A stretch of DNA of 64,000 nt from Leptothoe kymatousa TAU-MAC 1615 (GTDB taxonomy: Bacteria; Cyanobacteriota; Cyanobacteriia; Phormidesmidales; Phormidesmidaceae): assembly GCF_018739865.1 (NCBI RefSeq), contig NZ_JADOER010000005.1, forward strand, positions 109,431 through 173,430. Direction: 5' to 3'. Position 1 is the first letter of the stretch, and each line of letters starts with the position of its first letter. The notes under the pieces are model-generated. The model ran no database searches, was not told the origin of the DNA, and saw nothing but the letters and a program-made list of their open reading frames with translations. The translations under genes were made by a program, and so were the position numbers. Positions 38,090-48,884 of the stretch are shown here, piece after piece.

Positions 38090-39412
38090 TTGCAGTATGC
38101 ACACAGCAATTTGAATTCAGCCCCCAACCCGCCTGTTTCCAATTTATTCGATGGTAGTGGGGGCCCCCTTCCATTCCCGGCCAGTGTTATTCCCCTAGCG
38201 AATGGTCTCACGGTCATTCATCAGGAAATTCCAGCGACGCCCGTGGTAGTTGTGGACGTGTGGATTAGGGCCGGGGCGCGATACGAACCTTTGGCCTGGG
38301 CGGGCATGGCCCATTTTTTGGAGCACATGGTGTTCAAGGGGACTGAAAAAATTTTGCCCGGTATGTTTGATGCGGCAATCGAGAGTCGGGGCGGGTTAAC
38401 CAATGCGGCCACCAGCCACGACTATGCCCATTTTTATATGACCATCGCAGCGGATGATTTGGACCATGCCCTGCCTTACTTAGCCGACTTGTTGCTCCAG
38501 GCGGCTATTCCTGACGATGAATTTATTCGGGAACGCCAGGTGGTGGTGGAAGAGATTCATCAGTCCTGGGATGATCCGGATGCCGTGGGGTTTCAAACGC
38601 TATCGGAAATGCTCTATGGGGAGCATCCCTATGGCCGCTCGGTGCTGGGCACGCCGGAGATTTTGCAAGCACGATCGCCGGAAGAAATGCGGCAGTTTCA
38701 TCGCACCTATTACCAACCTGGCAATATGCGGGTGGTGATTGCGGGTGGGGTATCCCGTGAGCGCGTGGTAGACCTGGTGCAGAAAACGTTTCATACGTTC
38801 CCCCAACCCGATGCTTGCCCGCAGGCCGCCAGTGCCTCCCTGCGACAGTTAGAAAACTACACTCAACAAACCCTCGCCCTCCCTCGTCTAGAGCATGGCC
38901 GATTAATGATGGCTTGGTTAGGGCCTGGCATGGGTGAGCTACAGGCGGCCTGTGGCTTAGATATTTTGGCCACGGTCCTAGCTGAGGGCCGCCTATCGCG
39001 TTTGGTGAGGGAGCTGCGGGAAGATCGTCAGTGGGTGGATGACATTGCTAGCAGCTTTTCCGTACAAGAGGACTGCAGTTTATTTATGTTGTCGTCTTGG
39101 TTGGAGCCCACCTATATAAAAGAAGTAGAACAGGTGATTTGCGATCGCATCGCCTCCCTAGCTACCATACCCATTACAGAGATAGAGCTAGAACGGGCTC
39201 AGCGTGTACTGTGTAACGACTATGCCTTTTCCATGGAAACCCCCGGTCAGTTAGCCGGACTATACGGGTACTATGGAACCCTGGCCACCCCCGAGTTGTC
39301 CCTCGCCTATCCCCACTATGTGCAAGACTACTCCCCCCAAGAGCTACTTCCCCTGGCGCAGCAATACCTCTCTCCAAACCATTGCGCCACACTGGCTCTG
39401 ATTCCACAATAG
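38090..39412 (+). CDS. M16-family zinc peptidase (catalytic HxxEH)
   Basis: AGMAHFLEHMVFKGTEKILPGMFDAAIESRGGLTNAATSHDY. Confidence 0.93.
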   Translation: MQYAHSNLNSAPNPPVSNLFDGSGGPLPFPASVIPLANGLTVIHQEIPATPVVVVDVWIRAGARYEPLAWAGMAHFLEHMVFKGTEKILPGMFDAAIESRGGLTNAATSHDYAHFYMTIAADDLDHALPYLADLLLQAAIPDDEFIRERQVVVEEIHQSWDDPDAVGFQTLSEMLYGEHPYGRSVLGTPEILQARSPEEMRQFHRTYYQPGNMRVVIAGGVSRERVVDLVQKTFHTFPQPDACPQAASASLRQLENYTQQTLALPRLEHGRLMMAWLGPGMGELQAACGLDILATVLAEGRLSRLVRELREDRQWVDDIASSFSVQEDCSLFMLSSWLEPTYIKEVEQVICDRIASLATIPITEIELERAQRVLCNDYAFSMETPGQLAGLYGYYGTLATPELSLAYPHYVQDYSPQELLPLAQQYLSPNHCATLALIPQ

Positions 39413-39474
39413 CCCTAGGTTTTTCCTTACCAACAACAAACTTTCCTCTCTGCCGATTCGTAACCACAACACCT

Positions 39475-40746
39475 GTGACTGTATCCACTGCCCCAAAGCA
39501 AAACTCCATCACCACCCATTTGGGCAACGGCCTAAAAGTTATCGCCATCGAAAATCCGGCCGCTGATATCGTCTCAGCCCGTGTGTTTTTACCCGTCGGC
39601 CAGGGGAATGAAACCCCAGAAAATGCAGGGATCTTTAGCCTCCTCACCTCACTGCTAACGCGAGGCACCGCCCACCGTAGTTCCTTAGAAATTGCCGAGG
39701 CCGTCGAATATGTGGGCGCTAGCCTCGGGGCCGACAGCGCCTCCGACTATAGCCTGGTGAGCGTCAAAACCGTTTCCGCCGACTTTGAACAAATTTTCAC
39801 CCTGGCCACCGAAATTCTGCGGGAGCCCAGCTTTCCTAAAAACGAGATCGAGCTAGAACGAAAGCTCACCATCCAAGGGCTACGCTCCATGCAAGAGCAG
39901 CCCTTTAGTGTGGCCTACAAATATTTTCGAGAAGGCATGTACGGCCAACACCCCTACGGCTTCTCCAGCATGGGCACCGAAGAAACCGTCATGTCCATCC
40001 AGCAAGAGCACTTACTCGAAGCCCACCAAAAACATTTTCGCCCAGACAACATGGTGGTGGTGATTGTGGGCCGCATTGCCCCAGAAAAAGCCGTCGCCCT
40101 AGTGGACAAACTCCTGGGGGACTGGTCCACCCCAGACTATCCCGCCCCTGTGGCCAATTTACCCGCAGTGGATTCCCACGCATATCGCATCGTCACCCCC
40201 CAAGAAACCAACCAGGCATTTATCATCATCGGTTACCTAGCCGCCTGCGTTAAGCATCCTGACTTTGCCACCCTAAAGCTCTTGAGCACCCATTTGGGCA
40301 ACGGGTTATCCAGTCGCCTATTTGTGGAACTGCGGGAAAAGCAGGGCTTAGCCTATGATGTGTCGGCGTTTTATCCCACCCGGCTAGGGCCATCCCAGTT
40401 TGTTTCCTATATTGGCACCGCCCCAGAGAACGTATCGGTGGCTCTAGATGGGCTGCAAAGTGAGCTCCGTCGGCTGTGTGAAATCCCCTTGACCGAAAAT
40501 GAGCTGCAGGTGGCCAAGAACAAAATGCTCGGCCAATATGCCCTGGGCAAACAAACCAATGGGCAAATTGCCCAGCTATTTGGCTGGTATGAAATTTTGG
40601 GTCTAGGCACCGAATTTGACACCACATTCCAAGCAGATGTGGCCGCCGTGACCATCGACCAAGCCCAAGACGCCGCAAAACGCTGCTTTGTTGATTCCTA
40701 TATTTCGATTTTGGGACCTGCTACTGCGGTGGAAGCGCTGCGTTAG
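39475..40746 (+). CDS. M16-family peptidase-like protein (non-catalytic partner)
   Basis: GIFSLLTSLLTRGTAHRSSLEIAEAVEYVGASLGADSASDYSLVSVKTVS lacks HxxEH; GTG start at 39475 preferred. Confidence 0.88.
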   Translation: MTVSTAPKQNSITTHLGNGLKVIAIENPAADIVSARVFLPVGQGNETPENAGIFSLLTSLLTRGTAHRSSLEIAEAVEYVGASLGADSASDYSLVSVKTVSADFEQIFTLATEILREPSFPKNEIELERKLTIQGLRSMQEQPFSVAYKYFREGMYGQHPYGFSSMGTEETVMSIQQEHLLEAHQKHFRPDNMVVVIVGRIAPEKAVALVDKLLGDWSTPDYPAPVANLPAVDSHAYRIVTPQETNQAFIIIGYLAACVKHPDFATLKLLSTHLGNGLSSRLFVELREKQGLAYDVSAFYPTRLGPSQFVSYIGTAPENVSVALDGLQSELRRLCEIPLTENELQVAKNKMLGQYALGKQTNGQIAQLFGWYEILGLGTEFDTTFQADVAAVTIDQAQDAAKRCFVDSYISILGPATAVEALR

Positions 40747-42188
40747 TTAGCACCTCTAGACAGGCCGCCCGCGACTGTAGGTATGTGTGGTAACTCTGCC
40801 GCTCCTTAGGCGTGGTGTACTCATCGGCCTGGGATTGCAGTTCGGCATATGCCCGACGAGCCATATCCACAGCGGTTTGGCCCGCTGCATCTTGCCGCTG
40901 GGGATTGGCCCCAGCCGCTAACAAATCTCGCAGGGTGTCCGCCGAGGCTGAGATAGCCGCCAACATCAGCGGCGTGCGACCATGGGTGCCGACGGGATCG
41001 GGATCTATCCCATGGCGCAGTAAGCAATGGACCGCTGTGTAGTTGCAACCATCGCTGGAGCCAAAATAGTTCTCATCACTGGGGGGAAAGGCATACTCTA
41101 GGGTGGCATTGTGCAATAGGGTATCGCCCGCCGCATCTTGGGCATGGATATCGGCTCCGGCTGCCACCAGTAAATCGATGGCCCGGGCAATGTCTGGCTC
41201 AAAGTCGGCATTACCATGCCAGGTGATGGCACCTAAACAATCTGCCGTTAGCGTTGCGCCTAGGTGCAATAGTCGCTGGATAGCAAATGGGTTTTGGGCA
41301 AAGGCGGCATAGTAAAGGCGGGACTTGCCGCGCTGGGTGGCGTTGATGTCGGCACCGTGGTGGATGAGAAGTTGGAGCGATCGCACAATCTCCGCTTCCT
41401 CGTCCTCATCTTCCCCATACTGTTCCAAAATCTCCTGAAACGCAGCCCACCCTTGCTTGCGCAGGATGTTCATATCGAGGCCCGCATCGAGCAACATCTG
41501 CACCACTGCCGAATGCCGAGCACACATCAGCGCAGTGGCCCCGTCATTAGAGCGCCCATGAATATCAACGCCAGCATCCATCAGCCGTTGCACACAATCC
41601 ACAGAACCTGAACTCACAGCATTAAAAAACGGAATTTGGTAGGACGACAACGGGCTACAGCCCTCGGCCCAGAACCGCTTATAGTCATCGGCAACAGCAT
41701 CCAATAGGGGCTCCACCGCTGCCCCATATTCCAAAAGTAGGGCCACTCGCCCCGAGTCTCCGGTGCGGCAGGCTTCAATTAATAACGATCGGCCATTGTC
41801 CGCAGTTTCATTTGGGTCTGCCCCCAAGCTCAGCAACAGCCGCAGTCGTGCCCCATGGTCTGCGGGGTCTATGTCGGCTGCCAAATCCATAAAAATACCA
41901 GCCCCGGCAGCGTACCAAGCCGCCGTAATTTTGCCCGTTGCTGGCAATGTGGCATCAGCACCGTGGTCCAGTAACCAACGTAGAGTTTCAACAGTGGCTC
42001 CGTAGGGAGAGCAAGCCGCCACCATCAGCGGTGTCACCCCCAGGTAAAAAATACCCCAGCCTTCCGCCGCATCCAGTCTGGCGTTAATATCTGCACCGGT
42101 GGATAGTAAGTCAGCGATCGCACCCCTATCACCGAGGGCAGCGGCATAGTGTATAGGAGATTGATCGAGTTTCAGGAAATCTTTCATA
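40721..42188 (-). CDS. Ankyrin-repeat protein
   Basis: Repeated SPIHYAAALGDRGAIADLLSTGADINAR, TPLMVAACSPYGATVETLRWLLDHGADATL units; start likely at MKDFLKLDQ near 42188 (ORF opens at 42301). Confidence 0.9.
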
Positions 42189-42464
42189 GTCAACACTCCA
42201 CAACGGGGCGCCTCAATTTCGCAAGGCGTGGTGCCCATAAAAAGAAAAAACGGACAGCGTTTGCCATCCGTTTTACCGTTGCTAATCACGAAATAATTCA
42301 ACAGGCTGGCCCACTATGTGGATATGCCAAACAAAATCATCCCAAAGATCAGCAACGCCTACGTTTTTAATTACCAATCTCTCTATTTCACTGGTAGATG
42401 CCGGGCAGTGGCCTCCAGCTTGTCAGAGCAGGCACAAGTACCCGCCCTGACATAACCGCAGACT

Positions 42465-44144
42465 CTAAACCTGGATAGTGTTACCACCGATGCCCTGGAA
42501 CTGGAACTGGCCCACCTCTTCAGCGTAGGTCGCCTTACTATCCCGCAGCATGCTCACTGCCAGCTTTTCACCCAGCAGGTTGCCACCGGTCTCCACAATT
42601 GTCTTAGAACCAAAGGTGGTACCATCCGTGCGCCAGTGCATCCCAGCACCGTCGCGGAATAGGGTCACATTGGCAATTAGCTTATTCAGCTCACCGTGGA
42701 TAGTGAGGGAATCGTAGCAATCACCCAGGTGCTCCCCCCCATCCACCGGCACCTTCGGACAAGGGAAGGGACCATCCTTAAAGAACGCCTTAGCCACAGT
42801 TGCAGCCGCTGCAATAAAGACAGAGTGGCCACCGGGATAGGCAGGGTGGGTGGGAGAACCTTCGGGAAAGCCCATGGGCAGTAGCCAAGTGCCCGCCTGA
42901 TCGCCCCGTTTTTGGGCAATATTTTGCTGTTTGTTATGCTCCAGCACATAGTCCAGAACAGTTGTAGTACGCCACACATCGGCCCCTGCACCAAACAGAG
43001 AAACAAATTTCTCATCGCTAAAGGGGGTATTGGGAGAACTCCCCAAAATGCCACGGCGGAAAAGTTCCAAACGCTGGGCATAGACCTCAGGACGCAGGCG
43101 ACGGTGCACACACCACTTCTGGAACCAGGCATGCTTCAAGCCATACACACCAGCCAAACCAGACTGAATCGTAATATCTGGACCACCCAAACTACCAAAC
43201 GCGTAGGATGTTTTGATGTCACCATTGGCATAGGGGCTAGCATCAGTGATCGCTGCATTCTGACTTAGCAGCATAATGGTAGACCACAGACCAGACTGGT
43301 GGGGAAAGTCCAGATGCACCCACTGGCCCGCATCCCGCAGGGTGGAAATATAACGCTCCCCTTCCAGAATATCGGAACCAGAAGGATTACTGTCGCCATT
43401 GTTCACCTGGTTCCAGGTGTCCAGATCGGTCATATAGTCCAAGCCGGCCTTAGGATAGCGCTGTCGCTGGCGAATTGTCTGGTTGCCAAACTGTACATCC
43501 TGCAACAGAAACTGGGAAACATGGGGACCATCTGCACATCCAGCATAGGGACCACGGAAAATGGTCTGGGGTGTGCAAGCAAAGCCAAACTCTTGCTCAA
43601 AGCCCAAGTTGTTGAGGTCTGCGCAGGCCGCTTTGATCAATTCACTATTCTCATATTGATCAAAGCGAATGTCGCGGCATAGGGCCATCCAGTAACGCTC
43701 GACCATATCAACCGCCGTATTACGGCTATCAAAGCGAGGTGCCGCCGCCATACGCGCACCGTTGGAGTCGTTACCAATAAGCTGAAAAGACTCGGCATTT
43801 AAGGGGTTGGCAAGCAAGCGCTCGCCGCCGCCCAGCTTCACATTGTTAAACTCAGCCTGGGTGCCCTCATCAATGGCTTTTAGTAGCGACTTAAATGAAT
43901 AGGGTTCTACAAAGCCATTGGTTGCATTATGTTTTAGCGCTTTTGTAAACGAGGCAAAGCCAGTAAAGCCAATGTCTTCGTAGCGTTTTTCATCACCATT
44001 ATCAGGTGGCACAGTAACAATAAATTCATCCGATGCACTTTTACCAACTTCTCGGCGAATTTCATTTGCAGCGCGCCGACGCTCTCGAAGATCTCTGCGA
44101 TCTTTTGAGTTGGATGTATGCATAGTGGGTGAAGTATCTTCCAT
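42465..44144 (-). CDS. Vanadium-dependent haloperoxidase (PAP2-like)
   Basis: WFQKWCVHRRLRPE, HPAYPGGHSVFIAAAATVAKAFF, NVTLFRDGAGMHWRTDG: vanadate-binding pocket motifs. Confidence 0.9.
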   Translation of the reverse strand: MEDTSPTMHTSNSKDRRDLRERRRAANEIRREVGKSASDEFIVTVPPDNGDEKRYEDIGFTGFASFTKALKHNATNGFVEPYSFKSLLKAIDEGTQAEFNNVKLGGGERLLANPLNAESFQLIGNDSNGARMAAAPRFDSRNTAVDMVERYWMALCRDIRFDQYENSELIKAACADLNNLGFEQEFGFACTPQTIFRGPYAGCADGPHVSQFLLQDVQFGNQTIRQRQRYPKAGLDYMTDLDTWNQVNNGDSNPSGSDILEGERYISTLRDAGQWVHLDFPHQSGLWSTIMLLSQNAAITDASPYANGDIKTSYAFGSLGGPDITIQSGLAGVYGLKHAWFQKWCVHRRLRPEVYAQRLELFRRGILGSSPNTPFSDEKFVSLFGAGADVWRTTTVLDYVLEHNKQQNIAQKRGDQAGTWLLPMGFPEGSPTHPAYPGGHSVFIAAAATVAKAFFKDGPFPCPKVPVDGGEHLGDCYDSLTIHGELNKLIANVTLFRDGAGMHWRTDGTTFGSKTIVETGGNLLGEKLAVSMLRDSKATYAEEVGQFQFQGIGGNTIQV

Positions 44145-45090
44145 TAAAAGATCTCCTAAAGAAGTATGGTTGAATAAGTGAGATTAGAAAGTTGGTTTAT
44201 CTGTTGCCAAAGCCCGATCGAAAGCCGCAAGGCACCCATGGGAAACCTTGAACGCCTGGCTAACTAACAAAACAATCGAAACCCTTGTACTACTGTAGGT
44301 TAGCGCTAGCGTAATCCAACAAACCCGTTTCAGGCGTTGGGGTTCACTGCGTTCTATCCAATCTCCACAAGGAATTTTGGTCAGTCAGCCTTTAACGCTT
44401 TTCAACTGGGATTTTTAGCACAAATAAAGTAGATTTTGAGACCTTGACCGGCTCTATAAAGTAAGTGATCTTGACAATATTTTTGTGACCTTTACTTTTT
44501 TGAGCGTTGATATAAACAGTATGGAATTAGAGTTTCTGGATCCGACAGTACCCACCAGGGTACTTATGGGAAAAGTTGTTTTATAGTAAGGACAAAGTCA
44601 CCGTAACCTCGCTCCTAGGCTCTGCCTAGAGCGAAGACCTGTGGCTCTGCCACCACCAGATACAGGCAGAGGCTAGAGCCTCATAGAAAATGTGATCAAG
44701 CAGAGCCTAGGCACTAGAAAAAAACCGTCCCGCCATGGTCATCGGGCAAAGACTTGTATCGCTATGCTAAACGGGGACAACAGATTAGGCTAACCCGCCT
44801 TGACTATTCGGCAACCCTGTCTCCTGGTTTTGTCTGAAACAGACAGATAGAGATCTATGGTTCATGGTTATCGCTGAGTATGCAAGAAAGCCTCGTTTTG
44901 CACAGCAATTCTCTTGCGATTAATCCAGACTTCGCAAACACAATAAACCAACAACAGAATCCAAACAAAACAACTATTCCTCAACAGCCCAACCAAGACT
45001 AACCACGAGAATCTTAACCACCCCACCTCACAGTACGCAATAATCAAAACAGCAATAAAAAATCTACCCACCCACAGCCCTGCCCAATCA

Positions 45091-45984
45091 ATGACTCAAC
45101 CAGCTACCCCCCAAACCCATTTCTGGACCTGGCAAGGCTTTTCCATCCGCTACCAAACCGCAGGTACCCAGGGCCCACCACTACTCCTCATCCATGGCTT
45201 TGGGGCCCACAGCGACCACTGGCGCAAAAACCTACCCGAGCTCGGGCAAACCAACCGTGTCTACGCCATTGACCTCATCGGCTATGGCCAGTCGGCTAAG
45301 CCTGCACCGGGGCACCCCATAGACTACACCTTCGAAACCTGGGGACAGCAGGTACTGGACTTTTGCCAGGAAATCATTGGTGAGCCTGTTTATCTGGTGG
45401 GTAACTCCATCGGCTGCATCGTTGCCATGCAAGCCGCCACCATGGCTCCAGCCCAGGTACTCGGTCTTATCGTTCTAGACTGCTCCCTCAGGCTACTGCA
45501 CGATCGCAAGCGGTCCACCCTGCCCTGGTATCGCAGTGCCCCCACCCCACTTATTCAGGCCATCCTTAACTACAAGCCCATCGGCAAATTTTTCTTTGCC
45601 CGTTTGGCGAAGCCCCGCACACTCAAAAATATTTTGCGCCAGGCCTATGGTCGCAAAGCAGCGGTGAATGACGAACTGATTGAGCTGTTGTTAGCGCCTG
45701 CCCGCGATCCAGCAGCGGTGGATGTATTTGTAGCATTTATTAGTTATTCCCAAGGCCCGTTGCCTGAAGACTTGCTGCCCCAGCTCACTTGTCCAGTGTT
45801 AATGCTGTGGGGAGAAGACGACCCGTGGGAACCTATTGCCCTAGGTCGGGAACTCAGTACATATGAGAGCGTCGAACAATTTATACCACTCGAAGGAGTG
45901 GGCCATTGCCCCCAGGATGAAGCACCCGAATTGGTTAATCCATTGATTAGCGAATGGGTGCAGCGGAAGGCGGCAGTTGTTTAA
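45091..45984 (+). CDS. Alpha/beta hydrolase
   Basis: PPLLLIHGFGAHSDHWRKNLPEL...VYLVGNSIGCIVAMQAA...LMLWGEDDPWEP...VGHCPQDEAPE. Confidence 0.93.
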   Translation: MTQPATPQTHFWTWQGFSIRYQTAGTQGPPLLLIHGFGAHSDHWRKNLPELGQTNRVYAIDLIGYGQSAKPAPGHPIDYTFETWGQQVLDFCQEIIGEPVYLVGNSIGCIVAMQAATMAPAQVLGLIVLDCSLRLLHDRKRSTLPWYRSAPTPLIQAILNYKPIGKFFFARLAKPRTLKNILRQAYGRKAAVNDELIELLLAPARDPAAVDVFVAFISYSQGPLPEDLLPQLTCPVLMLWGEDDPWEPIALGRELSTYESVEQFIPLEGVGHCPQDEAPELVNPLISEWVQRKAAVV

Positions 45985-46164
45985 TCCCATTGGATACAAC
46001 AGCTAACCGCTTTCCACCTTGCAACGAGCAGATGTTGACACCAACATCTCTCCGCTTTCAACGTCCATCGCAAAAAGGGTGTAATTTCTTTGTAGCAGGT
46101 TGATCTGTTGCATTAAGTATTTGCCGCTTTGGCCAAGTAGTGAATTCTTACGAGAAATAACAGC

Positions 46165-46291
46165 CAAAAAAGTACCCTGGAAGCTTATGCAACGCAGGGT
46201 AGGGGCAACAGTTAAACGCTTGTGCTGTCAATACAATGACTTAGGCCAAATTCTAAAATAGGTCATTTGTGCCGATTCCTAGAGTGTCCAT
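46165..46291 (-). ncRNA. Candidate small RNA repeat unit, copy 1 (divergent)
   Basis: Core gggtaggggcaacagttaaacgcttgtgctgt plus gccgattcctagagtgtcc; minus-strand terminator TACCCTG...CAGGGTACTTTTTT; RNA body ~46166-46228. Confidence 0.6.
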
Positions 46292-46647
46292 CGTTCCACT
46301 TGAGCCTATATTTCAGTCGTAAAGCCGAACAGCTTTATGGCTGTTTTTATTATTTAGGTCGGTTGCCCCAATTAGCTATCAGATATTGAGTTCATCCACT
46401 TAGAAGCCATCTATGGCAAAGCACGCAGCCTTGCACAGGATAGGTTGTAGCGTACAGAAAGATCTGCTACATACGTTTGCTAGAGTGCTTTTACGTTGGT
46501 CGGGCACGAGCGTGTATGTTCGACAGTAGGGGACAGCCCACCAATAAACATTCAGGGAACAGCATGGGGAGATTGCACCTACTCCCCATCCCCAGGGATG
46601 CCAGGGGTTAGGCCCAAAACAAACATAATGCCTCACTTTTCCCTGCC

Positions 46648-46775
46648 CAAAAAAGTACCCTGTGACCAAATGGTCCAACAGGGTAGGGGCAACAGTTAAA
46701 CGCTTGTGCTGTTATTAGAATCGCTTAAATATCGGGGCATGCGATTTGTCCTATGCCGGTTTTTAGAACGTCCTG
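46648..46775 (-). ncRNA. Candidate small RNA repeat unit, copy 2
   Basis: Same core; terminator TACCCTGTTGGACCATTTGGTCACAGGGTACTTTTTT on minus strand; RNA body ~46649-46711. Confidence 0.65.
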
Positions 46776-46907
46776 ACTTTATTAACATCAACGAACAAAA
46801 TGTAAGCCAGGATACTTAACTGATTCAAAAGACTCTTTTGTAATCGCCGCAACATCTTCAACGGTCTACGGTACAGATGTTGCAATGGGCATCCAATTAA
46901 AAATTGC

Positions 46908-47035
46908 CAAAAAAGTACCCTGCGACCGAATGGTGCGACAGGGTAGGGGCAACAGTTAAACGCTTGTGCTGTTATTAGAATCGCGCAATCCCATTGCCTA
47001 AGCTATTTGTCCTATGCCGATTTCTAGAGTGTCCA
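46908..47035 (-). ncRNA. Candidate small RNA repeat unit, copy 3
   Basis: Same core; terminator TACCCTGTCGCACCATTCGGTCGCAGGGTACTTTTTT; RNA body ~46909-46971. Confidence 0.65.
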
Positions 47036-47345
47036 TAATCCACATAGGGCCTTGCTTTCAGACATGTGAGCCAAGACACTTGATGTTGTGATCTAGGTCA
47101 CTTTCTAGATGGCCAACAACAAATCGATATTGCCGTTTCAAAGGCTGCATCCATTTGTGAGATCTCCTAGCCCCAGATAGTTGGCCAAGGCTTGGGCGAT
47201 TAAGTAATTCTAATTTAGCCAGACTCACTCCGAGGGAGGCGCTGCACGCACGACACTGCTAAGTGCCTTGGAAATTAAATTTATTGCCATATTGCAGATG
47301 GGTTCGATAGGCTGAATTAACGTCCCTCCTTCTCTCAATAGGCCA

Positions 47346-47768
47346 ATGAACAAGCGTCATCTTGAGTTAACCGCTACTGACCGCAGGGAGCTAGAAGCCC
47401 TTTTGAGCAAAGGTCAACTGAGCGCACGGCAATTCAAACGAGCGACTGGTCTGCTGGAATTGGACCGTGGCAAGACCATTCAATCCGTCTGCGAAACCTT
47501 GGGGATTAACCGGGTCACGGTCAGAAAGTGGCGTGACCGCTATCAACAGGAGGGACTCGCCATGCTGACGGATAAGCCTCGTCCCGGTCGTCCCATTGAA
47601 ATCGATGGCGGCCAACGAGCAAAGGTCACTGCCCTAGCCTGCAGTGATGCTCCAACGGGGCATGCGCGCTGGACGTTACGGCTGTTAGCAAACAGAGCCG
47701 TTGACTTGAACTACTGTAAGCATCTTTCCCACACTCAGGTGCGTGAGATTCTTAAAAAAATGCCTTAA
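47346..47768 (+). CDS. IS630-family transposase, ORF A (helix-turn-helix)
   Basis: GKTIQSVCETLGINRVTVRKWRDRYQQEGLAMLTDKPRPGRP. Confidence 0.88.
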   Translation: MNKRHLELTATDRRELEALLSKGQLSARQFKRATGLLELDRGKTIQSVCETLGINRVTVRKWRDRYQQEGLAMLTDKPRPGRPIEIDGGQRAKVTALACSDAPTGHARWTLRLLANRAVDLNYCKHLSHTQVREILKKMP

Positions 47769-47827
47769 AACCTCATCTCAAAAAGACGTGGTGTATTGGG
47801 GCGCTCACCAGTGTCTTTATTGCCAAA

Positions 47828-48463
47828 ATGGAACATCTATTAGCGCTATATGCTCGCCCCTATACTCCACGCTATCCAGTGGTGTGTTTTGATGAACGCC
47901 CGTGCTTTTTGATTGGTGAGGTCATGAAGCCATTCCCCATCAAAGCTGGGCAGGCTAAAAAAGAGCATTATGCCTATGCAAAAAATGGCTCTTGTTCATT
48001 ACTTGCGGCGATTGAGCCGCTGACTGGTGAGCGGTTGGCTCAGGTGCATACGCGACGAACCAAACGAGAATACACCCTGTTTTTTCAAGCCTTAGCTGCT
48101 CGCTATCCCAATGCTGCCAAAATCCAGGTGGTGCAGGATAATCTCAACACCCATAATGCCAGTTCTTTCTATGAATACCTGACCCCTGAGGAGGCCTTTG
48201 CTTTAGCCCAACGGTTTGAGTTTCACTACACCCCAAAGTCAGCCAGTTGGCTCAATATGATTGAAATCGAGTTTTCTGCACTGGCTAGAGGCTGTTTGCA
48301 TCAGCGCATTCCCACACAAGACCAATTAGAGCAAGAGGTGCTCGCCTTGGTGCAAGAACGGCATGACCAGCGTATCCGCATCAATTGGCAATTTTCGCTG
48401 GAGGCTGCACGCGATAAATTTCAGAAGCATTATCTCAAAATTCGAGAAGATAAGACTCTCTAA
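47828..48463 (+). CDS. IS630-family transposase, ORF B (DDE)
   Basis: YPVVCFDERPCFLIGE...IQVVQDNLNTHNASSFYEYL...FEFHYTPKSASWLNMIEIEFSAL; joined to ORF A in -1 frame at A7 47754-47760. Confidence 0.9.
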   Translation: MEHLLALYARPYTPRYPVVCFDERPCFLIGEVMKPFPIKAGQAKKEHYAYAKNGSCSLLAAIEPLTGERLAQVHTRRTKREYTLFFQALAARYPNAAKIQVVQDNLNTHNASSFYEYLTPEEAFALAQRFEFHYTPKSASWLNMIEIEFSALARGCLHQRIPTQDQLEQEVLALVQERHDQRIRINWQFSLEAARDKFQKHYLKIREDKTL

Positions 48464-48545
48464 AATGGCAGAAAACTTATTTTCCAAAGTACTAAGGGGA
48501 ATGCACATAAATAAAATCCCCATCACAGAATATGCCGTAGGACCT

Positions 48546-48643
48546 CCTCCCCTTAAGAAGGGGAGGTGCCGTAGGCGGAGGGGTCTGGACCGATAGCGCT
48601 AACTGTCGATAACCCCCTGTAAGTCCCCCTTCGTAAGGGGGAC
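48546..48643. repeat. Two strong palindromic hairpins (REP/MITE-like)
   Basis: cctccccttaagaaggggagg (48546-48566) and gtcccccttcgtaagggggac (48623-48643). Confidence 0.6.
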
Positions 48644-48884
48644 AGCACACCTCAAACATGTCTCAAAGAGGTAGATTATTTTCATGCAGACGCCTAAGTT
48701 CTTGATGCCTAGTGCAGCGTCAACGCTAAAAGTTGGAATTGAGTCGGTGAATCGTGATGAGGTGCAGCCACGTTGTAAGCGATTCTCATCGCTCCCAAAT
48801 CTGAGTCTTGACCGCTCACCAGCTTGAAAAGCTGTGTATTGATTTCTCTTGCCTAAGACGAGTCTATGAAGACTGTAAAATGCC

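Larger units (their letters stand above)
47260..48494 (+). mobile_element. IS630-family insertion sequence (~1.23 kb), TA-flanked with related imperfect ends
   Basis: Left end ctaagtgccttggaaattaaatttattgccat versus reverse complement of right end cttagtactttggaaaataagttttctgccat; transposase ORFs inside. Confidence 0.82.

Noticed and set aside
44545-44570. agtaccc-acca-gggtact hairpin as a fifth sRNA copy
   Set aside because: Shares only the short stem; lacks the ggggcaacagttaaacgcttgtgct core and upstream box
46400-46699. ORFs 46400..46678 (-) and 46496..46699 (+)
   Set aside because: They run into the terminator of sRNA-like copy 2; low-quality composition; non-coding repeat interpretation fits better
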